From contig NC_090968.1 of assembly GCF_040807025.1 (NCBI RefSeq), forward strand, positions 4,143,906 to 4,207,905: a DNA stretch of 64,000 nucleotides, given 5' to 3'. The notes beneath the pieces were generated by a model. The model searched no databases. It was not told the origin of the DNA and worked only from the letters and a program-made list of their open reading frames with translations. The stretch comes from Struthio camelus. Its lineage: Eukaryota > Chordata > Aves > Struthioniformes > Struthionidae. The position numbers and the translations under genes are program-made. Shown piece after piece: positions 12,351-25,561 of the stretch (position 1 is its first letter; each line of letters opens with the position of its first letter).

Positions 12351-15300
12351 TTCGACGTTTTGACATGCTGAACTTGATTTACGTTGCTCTGGAAGTTGAT
12401 GATGTTTTCAGCTTACGTGAGAAGAGGGTCCAAACTATTTCTTCTTTGGTTTTACATCTACCTGTTACATACTGGGTCCACTGACTATCATTTCCAATCT
12501 CAGTCCTTTGAAGATGCTACTTGCAGTACTATTTTCCTATTGGTGTCAGTACTGTTTCCCTCACAGGACAGCATACAGTTTTAATTAAGCCTATAGATGG
12601 TGCTTTAGCTGGTGCAAATTTATGAAACACCACTGACTAGCATGACCAGATGCATGACAGAGTAGAGTTCCTGTCCTAAAGCTGAAGTTACGTCTACCAT
12701 GGTAATGAAAAAGGAAAATGTGCGATGGGGTCTACAGATGGCAAAGTTTGTATGCTGTTAAAATTGCTCCATATCCTTTTCCCTGACAGTGTGTTGTTCC
12801 AAGACACGAAATCTCTTAACTGATCAACCAAAAAAAGTTACATTAATAAATGAGCATGCAGATTCTCCTCACCCTCTCCCCACCCCCCCCCAAAAAAAAA
12901 AAAAAAAGAGAAAGAGAAAAATTCTGATGCTGGCTATTTTCTATTTTAACAGGGTTTGGCAAGGCTTTCCATATTAAGGTGAGCCAGAAGTTGCAGAAAT
13001 AGGAATTGTTATCGTTGTTTACCCATTACTACACTCAGCCTCGTAGACCTAAGCCTGTATTTGTTTCACACAGCTCCTAATGTTTTTATGCAAAATGTTT
13101 TCTTTCTTCTGCATGCTTTTCATCTTAAAAACTGGTCCGTGTTAAATTAATAGCGAAACTGCTCTACCTAGATGGCTTTGAGCAACACAGGAGCAGTCAT
13201 GGAGGCACTGAGACTTGTAGTTGATGCCCGAGCTGTAATTGGAATTGAAATCAGAGGTTCAGTTGCTTGAATACAAATAGCAAGCTCCTTTGGTATGTTC
13301 TGCATAGCCTTTGGGTATCCCAACTCAGTCTAATTTATGTGCAAAATAGTGGCTGCTCTAACATGTTCCAGATGGCCTGGGTCCTAAGGGACTTCTCCCA
13401 AGTCAAAGATAACTGGAACACTTCTCACCCTGCCACACCTCCTATTTCTTCCTTGACAGCAGCATGTCCTCTGGGCCCATCAGTTCCACTCAGAGATTTG
13501 CTGCCACGGCAAGACGACATTGCTTCACGTTTCACAGCAGAGACCATGTTCAGCAGAAGCAGAATGAGCAAGTCATTAATCACGCTGCACTATTTGTGTC
13601 GCTGGTTCAGGCAGTATTTTGATATATTCTCACACAGGCAAAAACACCCTGAAAATTCCTCTCTGGCTTTTACCGCTTGAAAGCATTTTCTGCACTCTCT
13701 GCAGCTATGTTTGACAAAGATGGGAAGAAAAAAGCAACCCCAAATTCAGCAGCTCGCAGAGTTAAATTAGAAGTCCCTCTGACTGCACTATCAGCTTTTC
13801 CTAAATCAGGGGAGGTCCAGCTAACAGATCAAGCCCTGTAATACTTAGAATCTGCTTACAAACAGAAACAGTAGAGGATGATGAACGTATCGATGCCTTA
13901 ATCTTCCACAGTATTTCTTCCAATGCAGACATGCTTATAATTTTGTGGAGGAGGCAGGAAGACAAGCATATGTCAGTGCAAAATGTTCTATTCATTATAA
14001 ACTTGACTATGAAGCCTAAAACAAGCCAGTTACATTTTCTGGGAAATTAATAGTGCATCGTATGCCCGTGATAGGCTATCCAAACTAATTACTGACTTTT
14101 GGAATGATAAAATCACTTTTTTTTGAGGAAGGCAGGCAATGAAAGTAAGGAACAGCTTTTCCCTTGACAACATACAGGAAATTTTTTTTTCTTTTTTTGA
14201 TCCTGGAGGACGTTTTGAAAAATTGGTCCTAGAAGTACTGTTGCTACTTATTCCCACCACAATATCCCATGGAGTTCAGTTTTCTGTTTCATTCACATTC
14301 AGACAATACTGCTTTTATTTCTAAGCAAAGAGAAGAACCAAATAAGAGAACTACAAGATCTTGTCGCAATGGCTGCTTTCCAGTGTCATTCAGGAAGCAA
14401 GTGCAACAAATTTCTGAACAATTCTCCATAAGCAACAGCCTGGACTCTTTGGTATCCTAACTACATCTGTGTAGCTTTATAACAACATGTAAATCTCGTA
14501 AGCGTTTACTGGCATGCTATTCAAATCACTTGAAGTTAAGCACTTGCTTTTACAAGCATAACGGGCTCGTATTGCAGTTAAATGACTGGATTTACAAAAA
14601 ACGTTCCCAATGGTTGGTGGTGGAGAAGAACACAAACAGGTTCTCTGGGAAGGCTGTAGCATCTCCGCAAGGTTTTTAAGGTTTGAAGGTTTTTAATAGC
14701 AGCTTCAGCAAGTCCTTCCCAAGAGCGCGATACACTGAGCTGATCCTACTTTCAGACAGGAGAAGCACAAGATGAATTTCTGCAATCACTCCAAGCCTGT
14801 ATTTCATGACTCTAGATTCTTATGTTATCTAAATTTAGTTTGTGTAAGTCTATTCCATTTTCAAACCCTTAGAAAAAAGAGGTGCCATGTTCTTTAGTCA
14901 TCTTTTCAACATTGGCATGCTCCACTCCATATGAGACAATTAAGAAGGGCATCAATATGTGAAGAGAGGAACATCTGCCAAAATTTGACTTTTTCGCAAT
15001 TATCAAAAATGATCTCCTGTCATTGGAACAGACCCAGAATAAAGTTTCTGCAGTTTTTCAGTACATTATTTTTAATGCACATTCATGAAACAGTTTTCCA
15101 CCAAATAAAAACCAAAGAACAAGATTTTAAGTCAGCAGATACCTTCTGTAATTGAATTCCATGTTATCAATCATATATTGTAATCTACTTTAAAAGAAAA
15201 GGACATTAGTAATGCTATTTCATTTTCAATTGACATGGTCACTTGCAGCTGGCTGTTGCTGTACCAAGACACTGAGGAAAAATAAAGGTGCTATTTCTGC

Positions 15301-16097
15301 CTGTGTCATTGATTTGCTCAATAACCTTTCTGGAATAATTTTTTGTACGTTATCCTGCAATTTATAGAATAAAAAGGCTCACAGTACTTTCCTTACTAAT
15401 AAGTCATCTAGCTCTTCCCTTTTAGATTGTTTCCGTGGGAGACAACCTCGCAAACATACACCAGTTTCCTTGAGTGGCTGCCCATGAGACCTGATCCAGT
15501 GCTCATTGAAGAAAGAAGGCACTTTTCCTTTAACGTATCTGAATTTTGGATGCATTCCATGAGGCAGCAAAAATGTGGGAAATTAAGTTTTTCATAAGGT
15601 TTCAAGGGAAACTGAGCACCCAGTACTTTATCATCTTGTAAGACTCTTAGCTGGAGCACGGTCAACCCAGTAATTCTCCTTTTTACCTACTCTGACTCCT
15701 GACATGGTAATTTTCTTGCCATTTCAAATCCTTTTTGATGACCGCCTTGATATGATTGTTATTGGCTAAGTAATCTTAAGTTAGAGGTCCTGGAGGAAGA
15801 AATTTCCCTTTTTCACTTGATATCATGCCTCTTGCTTGGCTCTCTGGCTGTAAGTGGGAAAATTCAATGCTCATATAATAAAACAGATGTCTCGTATTGA
15901 TCTCTGATATAATATCCTGCAACCGTACAACACCATACCTTCTGAAAGACTCGTTCCTGAAAGAATTAGGCTTTGAGTCATCAATTTCCCAAGACAGAAC
16001 TGCATCTTATTTATTTTTTCCAGCGTTCAAATTTCTTTCATTACCCACAATTGCTCATTGCCTTTGCCTTAACAATCTGTGTTATTTTCCATTTTAG

Positions 16098-16618
16098 GTT
16101 CTTTCTTTCCTGCAATCAAACCCCCGGACACGCTTTTTAAAATAACATTTTGGCTTGGCTATTTAAACAGCTGCATCAACCCCATAATCTACCCATGCTC
16201 AAGTCAAGAGTTTAAGAAAGCATTCCAGAATGTCCTGAGAGCCCAGTGTCTTCCAAGAAAGCAAACAGCGAAGAAGCAATCCCCAAGTTTCAACCTCAAC
16301 CATCCCGCTAGCCAAAGCACAGAGAGTCACAAAGGCGTGGTCCGTATCCCCGTTGGCTCAGGTGAAACCTTCTTTAGGATTTCCAAGTCCGATGGGGTCT
16401 GCGAATGGAAGATATTCTCCACTGTGCAAAGCATGCCTACAAAAAATGCAGTCTCTAAAGACAAGTCTAGCTGTACTGCTGCCAAAGTGAAAAGTAAAGG
16501 TTTCCTACAGGAATGCTGCTGTGCAGGCACTTCAGGGAATATTCTCCGAGAAAATCGTAAAGTGCCAACCATTAAAATACATACCATCTCCCTCAGTGAA
16601 AACGGGGAGGACGTCTAA
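16098..16618 (+). CDS. ADRA1A: ADRA1A coding exon 2: TM7 and C-terminal tail
   Basis: This exon completes the receptor (residues 294-467, stop TAA at 16616-16618). Joining to exon 1 restores the PIGSFFP run at the TM6/extracellular loop 3 boundary. TM7 contains the NPxxY motif (NPIIY), followed by the helix-8 segment SQEFKKAF. The cytoplasmic tail is rich in Ser, Thr and Lys and keeps the family phrases [22 protein letters not shown] and [11 protein letters not shown], ending in DV where human ends in EV. The total of 467 aa compares with 466 in human. Mammals make tail variants from further alternative exons downstream; I could not recognise any such exon here. Confidence 0.97.
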
Positions 16619-18110
16619 AGGACTGATGTGACTAGTAGCGTAGCGTGGCAAACTCACGGCTCTGCTAATGGGATGTTGTTATTTTATGGGGAAGTAGCAG
16701 TAGATGCTACAACAGTTGAAGGGATCCAGCTGAAACAAATAGCGTGCTGTAAAACAGGGCCAAATCCTTTGAGGAGTGGTGAGTTTGAGCGCTGGTAGCC
16801 CCTTAAAATCAGTGAATGACTTCAGGGGATGGTGAGCACCCAGCGCTCTTCCAAGAGTCTGTCTTCTGCAAGGGATTTGCCTGACGTTTAAAGGCCTTAT
16901 TTTTCACTGCGTTCCCTTGTTTTGAAGTTCTATTTGCTCTGATTTTTAAGCGCAATGGGAAGAGAGAGAGCAAACTGCAAAAATCCTATAGCGATTTCAG
17001 CACGGATGCTTTCGGCCAACTCCAACTTCACAGCCACTTCTGTGATGTAATTTTTTTTAAGCTAAACAAGTTGATTCAACAGCCAAAAGACTTGAGGTGG
17101 GGAGGGTCAGGTCTTGGGACAGTGTTTACAGATCTCTGCTTACTCTTCAGTAAGGGACTTGAACAAGAATGTTTTTCTCCTGTCCTGCCTCTCTTGTTCA
17201 TCTCTAGATCCCAGTCTGCAGAGGTCCTGCGCTCCTTGCCAAAGGCAGCTGTCTGGATCACATCTTCAGCTAGGCAGCCTGAGCTGCACCAGGTGGGGAT
17301 CTGGTCTTCCATAACGCCCACAAGTCTGCTCGCCCTCAGCCAATGACTGAAACGCAGTCAGCTCAGCTCACAGGAGATGGCAAAAACATTGCCTTGGCTC
17401 TTGCCCTGCTTGGAGTCACTCTCCCAAGTTTCCCTTTGGGCTTTGGATTTCAGTGAATCCCATTGCTAAGAGAAACTTGACCCAAATGGCTGCATCTCAA
17501 CTAGTTTCAGACCCACCCAAAGTCTTCTTTTTTGTACAACCAACCTCTCAAATCCCCACACAAAACCAAATGAAAATTTGCAGCCATCCTGTGTGTGTTT
17601 GGAAGGTCTCTGTGCTTTGATGCAGATAAAGTAAAACTCAGAATTAGGTGAGGCATCATTAAGTAAGGCTCAAAGGGGTCACTTTTACTCAACCACTTTA
17701 TTTTCCTTATTGTTCTGAGGTCAGCAGAGAACCATTTAAAAACTCTAAATCTCTTTGCTCAGGTGCTTGCAGTAATCAGAACCTAAGGTACTGTAGTGCC
17801 ACAGTCACTGGAAAAGCTGCAGCTGTTTTGCCATCTCCTTGCTAGGTGTTAATTCCACGTTCCTCTTCTGACTACTTCAAGGCAAAAGATTAAGCCTTCT
17901 AGGAGTTCTTAGGCACCCTAGAGTCAGGAACTTTATCCTCATTCAGAGCAGTGGGAGTTAAGCCCATTAAATGACTTCAGGATGTACATCCCCATGAGAA
18001 AGGGTCATCTTTCGGGAATTTGGGAGAAAAGCATTTGGAAGCATGCTATATTTTAATATAGCTAATCCAAATAAATAAATAAATCGACAGTTCAGCATCT
18101 GGAATAAATA
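16619..18110 (+). other. probable ADRA1A 3' UTR
   Basis: This is non-coding sequence after the ADRA1A stop codon. The first canonical plus-strand AATAAA after the stop is in the AAAT repeat near 18069-18083, with another at about 18105 and a third at 18615. The 3' end is therefore placed at about 18.1 kb, with 18.63 kb as an alternative. No transcript evidence is available. Confidence 0.4.
18069..18083. repeat. (AAAT)n microsatellite with overlapping poly(A) signals
   Basis: Short tandem AAAT units that overlap several AATAAA hexamers. They may serve as the ADRA1A polyadenylation signal. Confidence 0.7.
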
Positions 18111-18829
18111 GTGGGAGGCATTCTCTGCATAATATTAGAAACAAGCAGCTCTTGACATAATTCCTCCTGAACCTGCCAAGTAAGAATGCAGCTTCCTTGA
18201 AACAACACAAGCCTTTACTCATGTCCTGGTGTCAGCTTCTGGGCTGTGCCGACTTATCTACTGGCTAGAAGAGGAAAAGAGCTTAGAAGGTTAGCTTTTA
18301 CAGGATAGGACCTTGAAAAGGCACCTTGATATTACTGATGAGGAATCACTGTTCATTCATCTCTCATTCAGTAGTAAGGCCCCAGCGTCAAGAGAATTTC
18401 AGTCGTCTGTGTCTTTTATTTACGCACGAATGAGACTTTTCTCTTGTAAACAAGTATTTTCAGCTAGCACACTGTCTGAAAATTTGCAAAAGGAGCATCT
18501 GGTTCTTGAAGTTTCTTGCAGTACTGTTGTTTTATACGGATCTGGGAGCAGAAAGGAACCTTAAGTGTAAGGTGTCGTATCTATACGAGCACTGTTTTAC
18601 ATGGCCAGGATGCTAATAAAGCACTGCCATTGAAAAAAAGCTTAGAGCTCAAAGTAAAAGAAGAACAGATGGGCCCAAGTCTAGATTTCAGGTCAAGATC
18701 TCCTGGTTAAATTATGAAAAGGTGTTAGGGCCAGATTTATCAACGTAGTTAGTGCCAGATGACAATAAATACTTCACAGCTTTTGTGAAAACACCCAACT
18801 GACCAACTCCTGCAGGCTTTCCCTGGAAG

Positions 18830-18905
18830 TTAAGTGCCTAACCTGCCTAGGTGCTTTGGGCAAATCCCAGTAGAGGCCTGTCTGCATTGCAAGGCTCCTA
18901 AAACG
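18830..18905. repeat. decayed interspersed-repeat fragment
   Basis: The wording of this stretch (phrases such as TAAGTGCCTAACC, CCTAGGTGC and CAAATCCCAGTAG) resembles an old dispersed repeat seen in turtle and other reptile sequence. I identified it from memory of such phrases and could not run a repeat search, so the family name is left open. Confidence 0.35.
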
Positions 18906-20318
18906 GCCTGGGCTTTGTTAACAGGCTATTCATACTCCACAGCTTTATTCACACACCAGAGAACTATTATTTCAATCAATACATGCAAGACAATTTTTGT
19001 GTAGCCTGTTCACAGAGGAAGGACGGGCCAGTTAGTTTTTCCCCTACATTTGGCCCTGTTCTCAATGCATTAATGTTGTCCTGTAATATTTGTACATCAA
19101 GGAAACCTAATACTAGGTACCCATTTACCGGTGATCCTGCTAATCTCAAAGGATCAGAAGTAAAACCCATAAAAGTAGGCATCAAGTCTTCAAGCAGATT
19201 CACTAGGTAGTATTGGCTCAGACAACACCAACTCGATTCAACTGTATGAGAAAACAAGAAAGGCATAAATGACCTTGTAAAGTTGGCATTTTCCTTCTAG
19301 TGTGATAACCAAGAACACTTCAGGTCTCATACGCCTGTAAACTTTCCTTGCAGCACTTGCTACTACCCTTTAAGCCTTTCTGAAGTTTTTTTCAATGGTT
19401 AGAATTTGAAACCAGAAGTGTTGAGACACCATGAAAAAAATTATTCTCATGGTATTCAAGCCAAGACAAGAAGCAGAAAAGCTGGAAATCTCATAAGAGA
19501 GCAATGTGAGACTCAAAGCCAAGGTTTTCAGTCTCATGGGATTCAAATACATGGGACATTTATTTGAACCAAACCTGAACTCTGAAACACTTAAAAACGT
19601 CTATTGAATTGAGCAACATTTAATATCTCCACTGTACATACTTGCTGTCCAACCCTCTTTGTATACCCATTTTATAACTTCAGATAGACTAGTAAGGCCG
19701 TTTGTGCCATCTCTCCTTTAGAGCTGGGAGATTCACACAGCGGCTCTCTAGTAATTTTAGATTTGTTGAGGTTTCATGCCACCAGCCAAGGGGATTATTG
19801 TGAAGCTTTATACAGGCTGAAGAAATGGATCAGTCATTAAAGAGCGATTCTGAAATAGCAACATAATCGAAACCTGTGTGATTAGAGTAAAGAAGTCAGG
19901 GTGCTGGCGGCAGCATCTAGAAAGACAGGTGGGAAAGGTCATCCTTGAAGCACAGTGCTCCTGCTTGGGAGAATCAGAGGTCAGAATAATTGAATCATTG
20001 CCTCTTCTTCGTTCTTTCTGCTTCCCATAAAACAGAAGCTGAAGACCCTCTGTGTCCCATGACTGCAGACAGACTCAGACCTTGGTATCAAGCAAACCTG
20101 ATCCTACCCGAACCTCTGCTTGCCAGCAAGAGTGGATATATAATTTGTTTGGCTCACTCAGATAATCTCTGCAGGAAAATGGCCCTGTTCCCTTGTTTCA
20201 AGTAGGATCATAAGCATTTGTCATCTTCGTGGACTGACAAGTCTCAAAAAGTAGAGTGCAGATTTAAACAGCCCATATACTTTTTTTATTGAAAGTGAAC
20301 TTGGCACTAGTAGGAGAG

Positions 20319-20351
20319 TTGACAGACATACAGACTCTGTATGTCTGTCAA
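20319..20351. repeat. perfect inverted repeat (14-bp arms, 5-nt loop)
   Basis: Arms at 20319-20332 and 20338-20351 are exact reverse complements (TTGACAGACATACA and TGTATGTCTGTCAA) around the spacer GACTC. As RNA this would fold into a stable stem-loop. Function unknown. Confidence 0.95.
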
Positions 20352-23300
20352 AAAACACGCTAGCAGTACAACAGAATCCCTATCAGCCTGCCAGCTGTCA
20401 CTGCAGGTAAAATCCTTCTAGGATTAGGGCTCTGTTTTATGAAGTACTGTAAGATAACAGGAGATAGCCAGGGAGTTTACCAAATCTACAGAAGGGTAGT
20501 AAAAACACAGTGGAGCATGCTGATTTGCCCTCAAAGTTGCATCCACTGAACTGCACTGATCTTTTGATTGATGTGTCCTGAACGAAACCTTGAGGGGAAC
20601 GTGTGGCATCCCACTGTTCGCTCCATTGAGAGCAAAGGCTAAGATCTCATCTCCATTTTGAATGGAGCAGACCATCTCTACTGTGAGGTGTAGAGAGCTA
20701 CCAGCGTTTAGTAGTTAGCTGGCTTCTGATTTACACTGGTTGAATCTAAGTAAATCATCCATCTGTTTTCTTCCAGGAGCAGGAACAGGTCAGTATTCCA
20801 GTTTCCAGGGTTACCCCGGGATTTAATGTTCATTCAGATTTAGTGTCTTAATTTTAAGGCTTTACATATTCTGCAACATTATTCAAATCCTAAATACTCT
20901 AAGGTTTTCCCATTGCCCAAATAAATGTCTGCTTGCTTTTTTTTTTTTTTTTGGAGTTTTACTCTGCCAAGTCCAAGGATAAATTACACATTGTGTAAAA
21001 ATAGTATTGTCCTTTGCCAGGCTTTAACATCTTGAAAATCCATAGCATTGAGAAAAGATTAAATGAGAAATACTTCTTGCTTTTCTACTCCTCAGACTCA
21101 GTAAGTGGATTTCACTGAGCTTTGCCAGTCTTATCAGCAAAACCCATCCACCTGACTTCTGTTTCATGAAAGAAACAAGATGAAGGACTTCAGTATCATA
21201 TACCAACTGAAGTCAGTTAAAAAAATCTCATTGCTTTATTGAAGCAGAAGTTACTTAGTTCTAGCTATGTGTGTTAGCATCATGATAACTAATGCTCATG
21301 TATGAATGAGGTTTTATTATAAACTCAATTTGAAAATAAAGATATGAGGCAGGGACCCAATTCATTGATTTGCTCAAGGAAGATTTCATGGATTTTCAGT
21401 AGAATCCATGCTTGGTAATTAACTCAATATCCTACTCAGATATTTTTCCTCTTAAAATTGTTTGGATAAGGGAGACAATGCTGACAATCAACAGGCTGTT
21501 GATGCCAGTTTTCTGAATGATTGCTTCTGTCAGAGCTAAAGAGGAAAGCCAGTGAGCCTTCAAGACGCTGCACTAAAAGCTCAAAGCATATTTGGAACCT
21601 CCACAATGCAGCGTCATTGTTTGCCAAGTGCTAGCAAGAAAAGGCATCTAAGAGCTTGCAAGAGAACTATCATGAGGCAGGTTTGTATAAGCTGCTGTCT
21701 TTTCTGCATTAGTCATGCCTATTTCCAGTCATCCTTCTGCACAGAACCTTCAAATCTCACTAGCGTATTGGCCTTTAACTTATTTTCCCAACAAGCCCAG
21801 TAACCAAGCATGAATCTTCATTCTGTTTCTTGCCTAATTATAATGAGACTCAGCATACTCAGGGGAGAAGAGTAGGCTGTCTGGCCAAACTAATCCCTTC
21901 TTTCCTATCATTGCACATAAGTGAACTAAACCTTCTCCATCTATAGAAGGGAGCTAATCCATAAACATAATCAACTACTTTCTGAAGGTATTTGCAAGCA
22001 GATTGTTTAATATATGACAGTATTATGAAAATCCAAGGCACTAGGAGAGAGTTTTAGTGCATTAAAATAAAGATCTTCCATCCAGTTTGATAAATGTAAT
22101 TGAATCACTTATTTCCCAAGGGAAGATTAAGCATTCGTATTAAAGATTCAAGCAAAATGTCATGCCTTCTATGTAAAGTGTGCTGCATATTTCTCATACT
22201 GGCAGAGGAGGAGAAAAATAGCAAGTATGAGCTATGGGGAAGTGAACTGCTAAAGAGAAGAGCTATATATTGCAGTCAACTATCACATATGAACTGCAAG
22301 GTGCGTTATTTCTATGACACCCAAAAAAATCTAGCTAATGGGGATTACTATGTCTACTACACTCAGCTCAAACCCAGGCTGAAAATTATCTTCTCCTTTA
22401 GCACCATGAAACCTTCAGTTCCTTTTCAGAGTCAAAACAGCTTAGTGTTTACACTAAAAAGCAGAAATGAATTCCCAGTAATCATCGTCTCAGACTGAAT
22501 GCTATCTTCTCTACTGATCTGCGTTTCTACTGGAAAAGCTTAGTCCTTATAAACCAGTTTTCTTAAGTAAGAAAAATACAGCCAGCATTTCAGCAGTTCT
22601 CTGCTTAAAGTGATGCCACTGGCAAGCGAAATCTCAGCTAATGATCATATAGCATCATTATTTTGTGATACAGTATCTTTGCTGACTATTGCTGAATGCT
22701 CAGTTGTACTTACTTCTGTTGAGATGGTTGGAATTGTATGCAAGCTGGTGTGGTTTTTTGCTTACCCAGTTTTTTGGTTGCAGAAATGTTGTTTTTCTTC
22801 TGTCTGATGTAGCATTTTGCTTGCCTGCTGTACAACTTTGGCTGCCAATGTTTTTTAAAGATGTTTCTTGAAACAGGCACTGCATTTTCTGAATATGGTA
22901 TTTCAATGTCATTGGATTTTCTACATGCTGTTTTTATAGGCCCGATGTTTATTATGCAACATTTGAACAGTCATGCTGGTCATTTTCTTGAATGAAATTG
23001 AATGTATATGAAGTACTGTTAGATGAACAAATAAATTATTGGGGGGTGAGGGGGAAGTGCACTTTGGGACATGTGAGCTACAAATTTGTTTGCCTCTTTT
23101 CAAGAGAGCTTTCCCAAGTGGGAGCTTTCCCCTATTACAAACCCTTTCCTCTAGATCAGGTAGCAATTCCTACCAAGTCACACAGCACTTTACTGATGAT
23201 CTCAGTGGTTTCAGTGGGAGTAAGGTACAAAGTGAATAAAGGAATGACACCTCGATTTCTACTAGAGCAAGTTTAAATTGGCACATGATTCTAAGAAATT

Positions 23301-23394
23301 TGAAGGGACACAAGTTCTTGCCAGGCTTACAGGAATACACCATGTCCCACATGAAATCCAGCCCATTTCGCTGGGAAGATAGTGCTGAATGATT

Positions 23395-23400
23395 TTTATT
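23395..23400 (-). terminator. candidate poly(A) signal of the predicted minus-strand RNA
   Basis: AATAAA on the minus strand (TTTATT on plus). It is the first canonical hexamer met after the 29.04 kb promoter when reading leftward. About 40-60 nt past it, the minus strand is G/U-rich (ATGTGGGACATGGTGT), as expected of a downstream element. ATTAAA variants at about 23.84 kb and 24.81 kb are alternatives. Confidence 0.4.
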
Positions 23401-25530
23401 TTCCTGTGGTTTATGAAGGGATCAAGAGAGGGGAAGATAGACTTCCACAACAGTCAATATACTAGAACTTAGAAAACCCTACATGTTTTCACTGGAGAGA
23501 CCCTCGAAAGTTTCACAGTGTCTCAGGTAAGCTCTGGAGAAAAACCTGCAAGTGAAACAGTTGCTCTCTGCTTCTGTCATAGGACTGTTCTCTGACTTGG
23601 GATTAGAATTTACCCCCTGCCACTGTATTTGTTCATATTACAGGAGAGCCTGCCTGCAAGCCTCAGCTAAGGTCCAAGATTTGGTACCTAACTAACATAG
23701 GCCTTGCTCTAAGGAATTCCCATCTATCCTCCTCAATGAATATGGAAAATGTTGCAACTATAAGTAATGACTTACAAGATCAGAACGTCCTTGTGATCAC
23801 TAGATGTCCTGTGGGATAACGGAGGTAGAGCTATTTTTAATCAATGGTGGGAAAATGGTGCAGGAAAGGCTTGTTTTTGCTAACAAAATAAATGCAGTTC
23901 AATTAAGACAGACTGACAGTTCTACATAACCATAGGAGCGTGGTTATAAGCTCTTCCTCTGTTACCCAACAAATTCCCTTCTGTCCCACTGAACCTGTCA
24001 GGTGAGGGCAGGAAGGAAGTTAGTTTCTCACCTACTGGAGAAGAACTTTTTCTTAACTGGTCACCATTTTCTGACCTTAGGCAAGTCAACCCATTTACAC
24101 TGTTTAAATTCCCCTCTGTAGAAGGGATGCGATATTCCAACTGTGCCAGGAATGTTCAAGCTCATAAAAGTGCCATGAAGTATTTTGAAAAGCTGATATA
24201 TGGCAGGGGGTGGGGGGTGGAAAGCAAACTGTTGGCACATTTGTTTCATTATGACTACAGGAAACAGGCAAATTTTGCCAGTGCTTTCTAGAGTCAGCTT
24301 CCTCCCCTTTCCTGATGCTCCAATTGTCTTGCTAGACTCTTAGCAGCTCCTGCCCACTCAGTTTAAGGAATAAACTGCCCCCTTCACATCCTCTTTTCTG
24401 TAAGGGGCAACAGCCCAGGGTAGGATGGAGTTCTGCCTGCCTTGCTAATAGCAGCACAATGAGAAGAGCCACAAGGCTGCTGTTTGTGCCTGAGGTGTGA
24501 AGGGTGAAAAGTCAGCCATCGCTCAGGTCCTGACCATGGACAAGCATGGCCGAGTACTTCCCTGCACAGGAGTTCTGCTCCAGGCCATTTCTTAGGTTAT
24601 CCTGGGTTATTCCTCTGGCTTGAACTGTCAGGGAACAGACACACATGCAGGAGGGCCCCAGGAGATCCCCGATTTCCTCCAGAGTGACATCACTTAGAGA
24701 AAAAGGGACTATTTCCATTTTCCTTCTCTCAGTTCTACATATTAGTTTCAACAATATCCTTTTTTATAAAAGGAAGCCAGATGTCTGTGCTCAGCATTAC
24801 AAATAAAGTTTAATCAGTCCTTAGTTTCCCTTAGCTAGAAAACTTCTATTTTGTAGATGATCCTCCCACAAATCCCAGAGTTGCTCTGAATTTTGTTACT
24901 ACTGCAAAATTGTGTTATAGACACCACAGAAATTAAAATATCCTAAATACTATTCATGCAGTACACTCCATTCAAGTGTCTTAAGTGCTTTTAGAAGCAT
25001 CTCTCAATTAAGCCTTTCCAATAGGGAAATTGTGTTATACATATCCCCTTGAAGGCTCCCAAGCTATTTCATTAAGTTTAACTGACAGATAAACTACACA
25101 CAAAGGTAAAGTCAATCTCCACTCAGGCATGAAAGGAGGTACCTGTCTTAGTACCTGCGTAAACATTACACTGCAACTTTGATAAGAAAATGGCTATTTC
25201 CTTCACCAATTGGAACTCCAAGCAGCAGAAGATAATTGCTCAGTTATGAATTTGGCTAAAGTAACACTCAACAGCATCTTCCAGTCTGAATGCAGTATTT
25301 GATAACCCACATACTGATTATGCCAGTGTGACTGCTCCGTCTCCTAGAGGAAAAAAACTTGATTTCTGCTGATGCTCTCAGGAACCCACTGAGTCTTTAT
25401 AAATAAAGACTCAGGTCCAAGAGAAAGTTTTACTACAGGTTTAGTTATGGCCCGCTACAGGATAAAACCCATAGCTTCAACAGCTACTCAGTTCCCAGAG
25501 GAAGAAGGGTCACACCGATTCAGGCAAGGA

Positions 25531-25561
25531 AGCAACCTGGTAACATGGTAGCAACCTGGTA
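25531..25561. repeat. duplicated 12-mer
   Basis: AGCAACCTGGTA occurs at 25531-25542 and again at 25550-25561, inside the predicted minus-strand RNA. It is probably a small local duplication. Confidence 0.8.

Larger units (their letters stand above)
3223..16097 (+). other. ADRA1A intron 1 (12.9 kb)
   Basis: The intron runs from a GTAAGT donor at 3223 to an acceptor ending TTTTAG at 16097, and interrupts a Gly codon in phase 1. It holds decayed SINE-like fragments near 5.1 kb and 12.3 kb, a TA/TG repeat at 9.56 kb, a G13 tract at 7.4 kb and an unusual GAATTTT array at 11.8 kb. I see no extra exon with recognisable coding potential. The open frames present are short and resemble no family I know. 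Confidence 0.9.
18111..23394. other. intergenic, no gene recognised
   Basis: I see no coding exon here. An open frame of 132 codons at 22100-22498 (+) resembles no family I know and is probably chance. The stretch holds an old interspersed-repeat fragment (about 18.83-18.91 kb), a perfect hairpin at 20319-20351 and a T-tract near 20938. Around 22.5-23.1 kb the plus strand is G- and T-rich, opposite to the 24.8-28.5 kb block. Confidence 0.6.

Noticed and set aside
22100..22498. 132-codon plus-strand open frame
   Set aside because: No family resemblance and no splice or promoter support.
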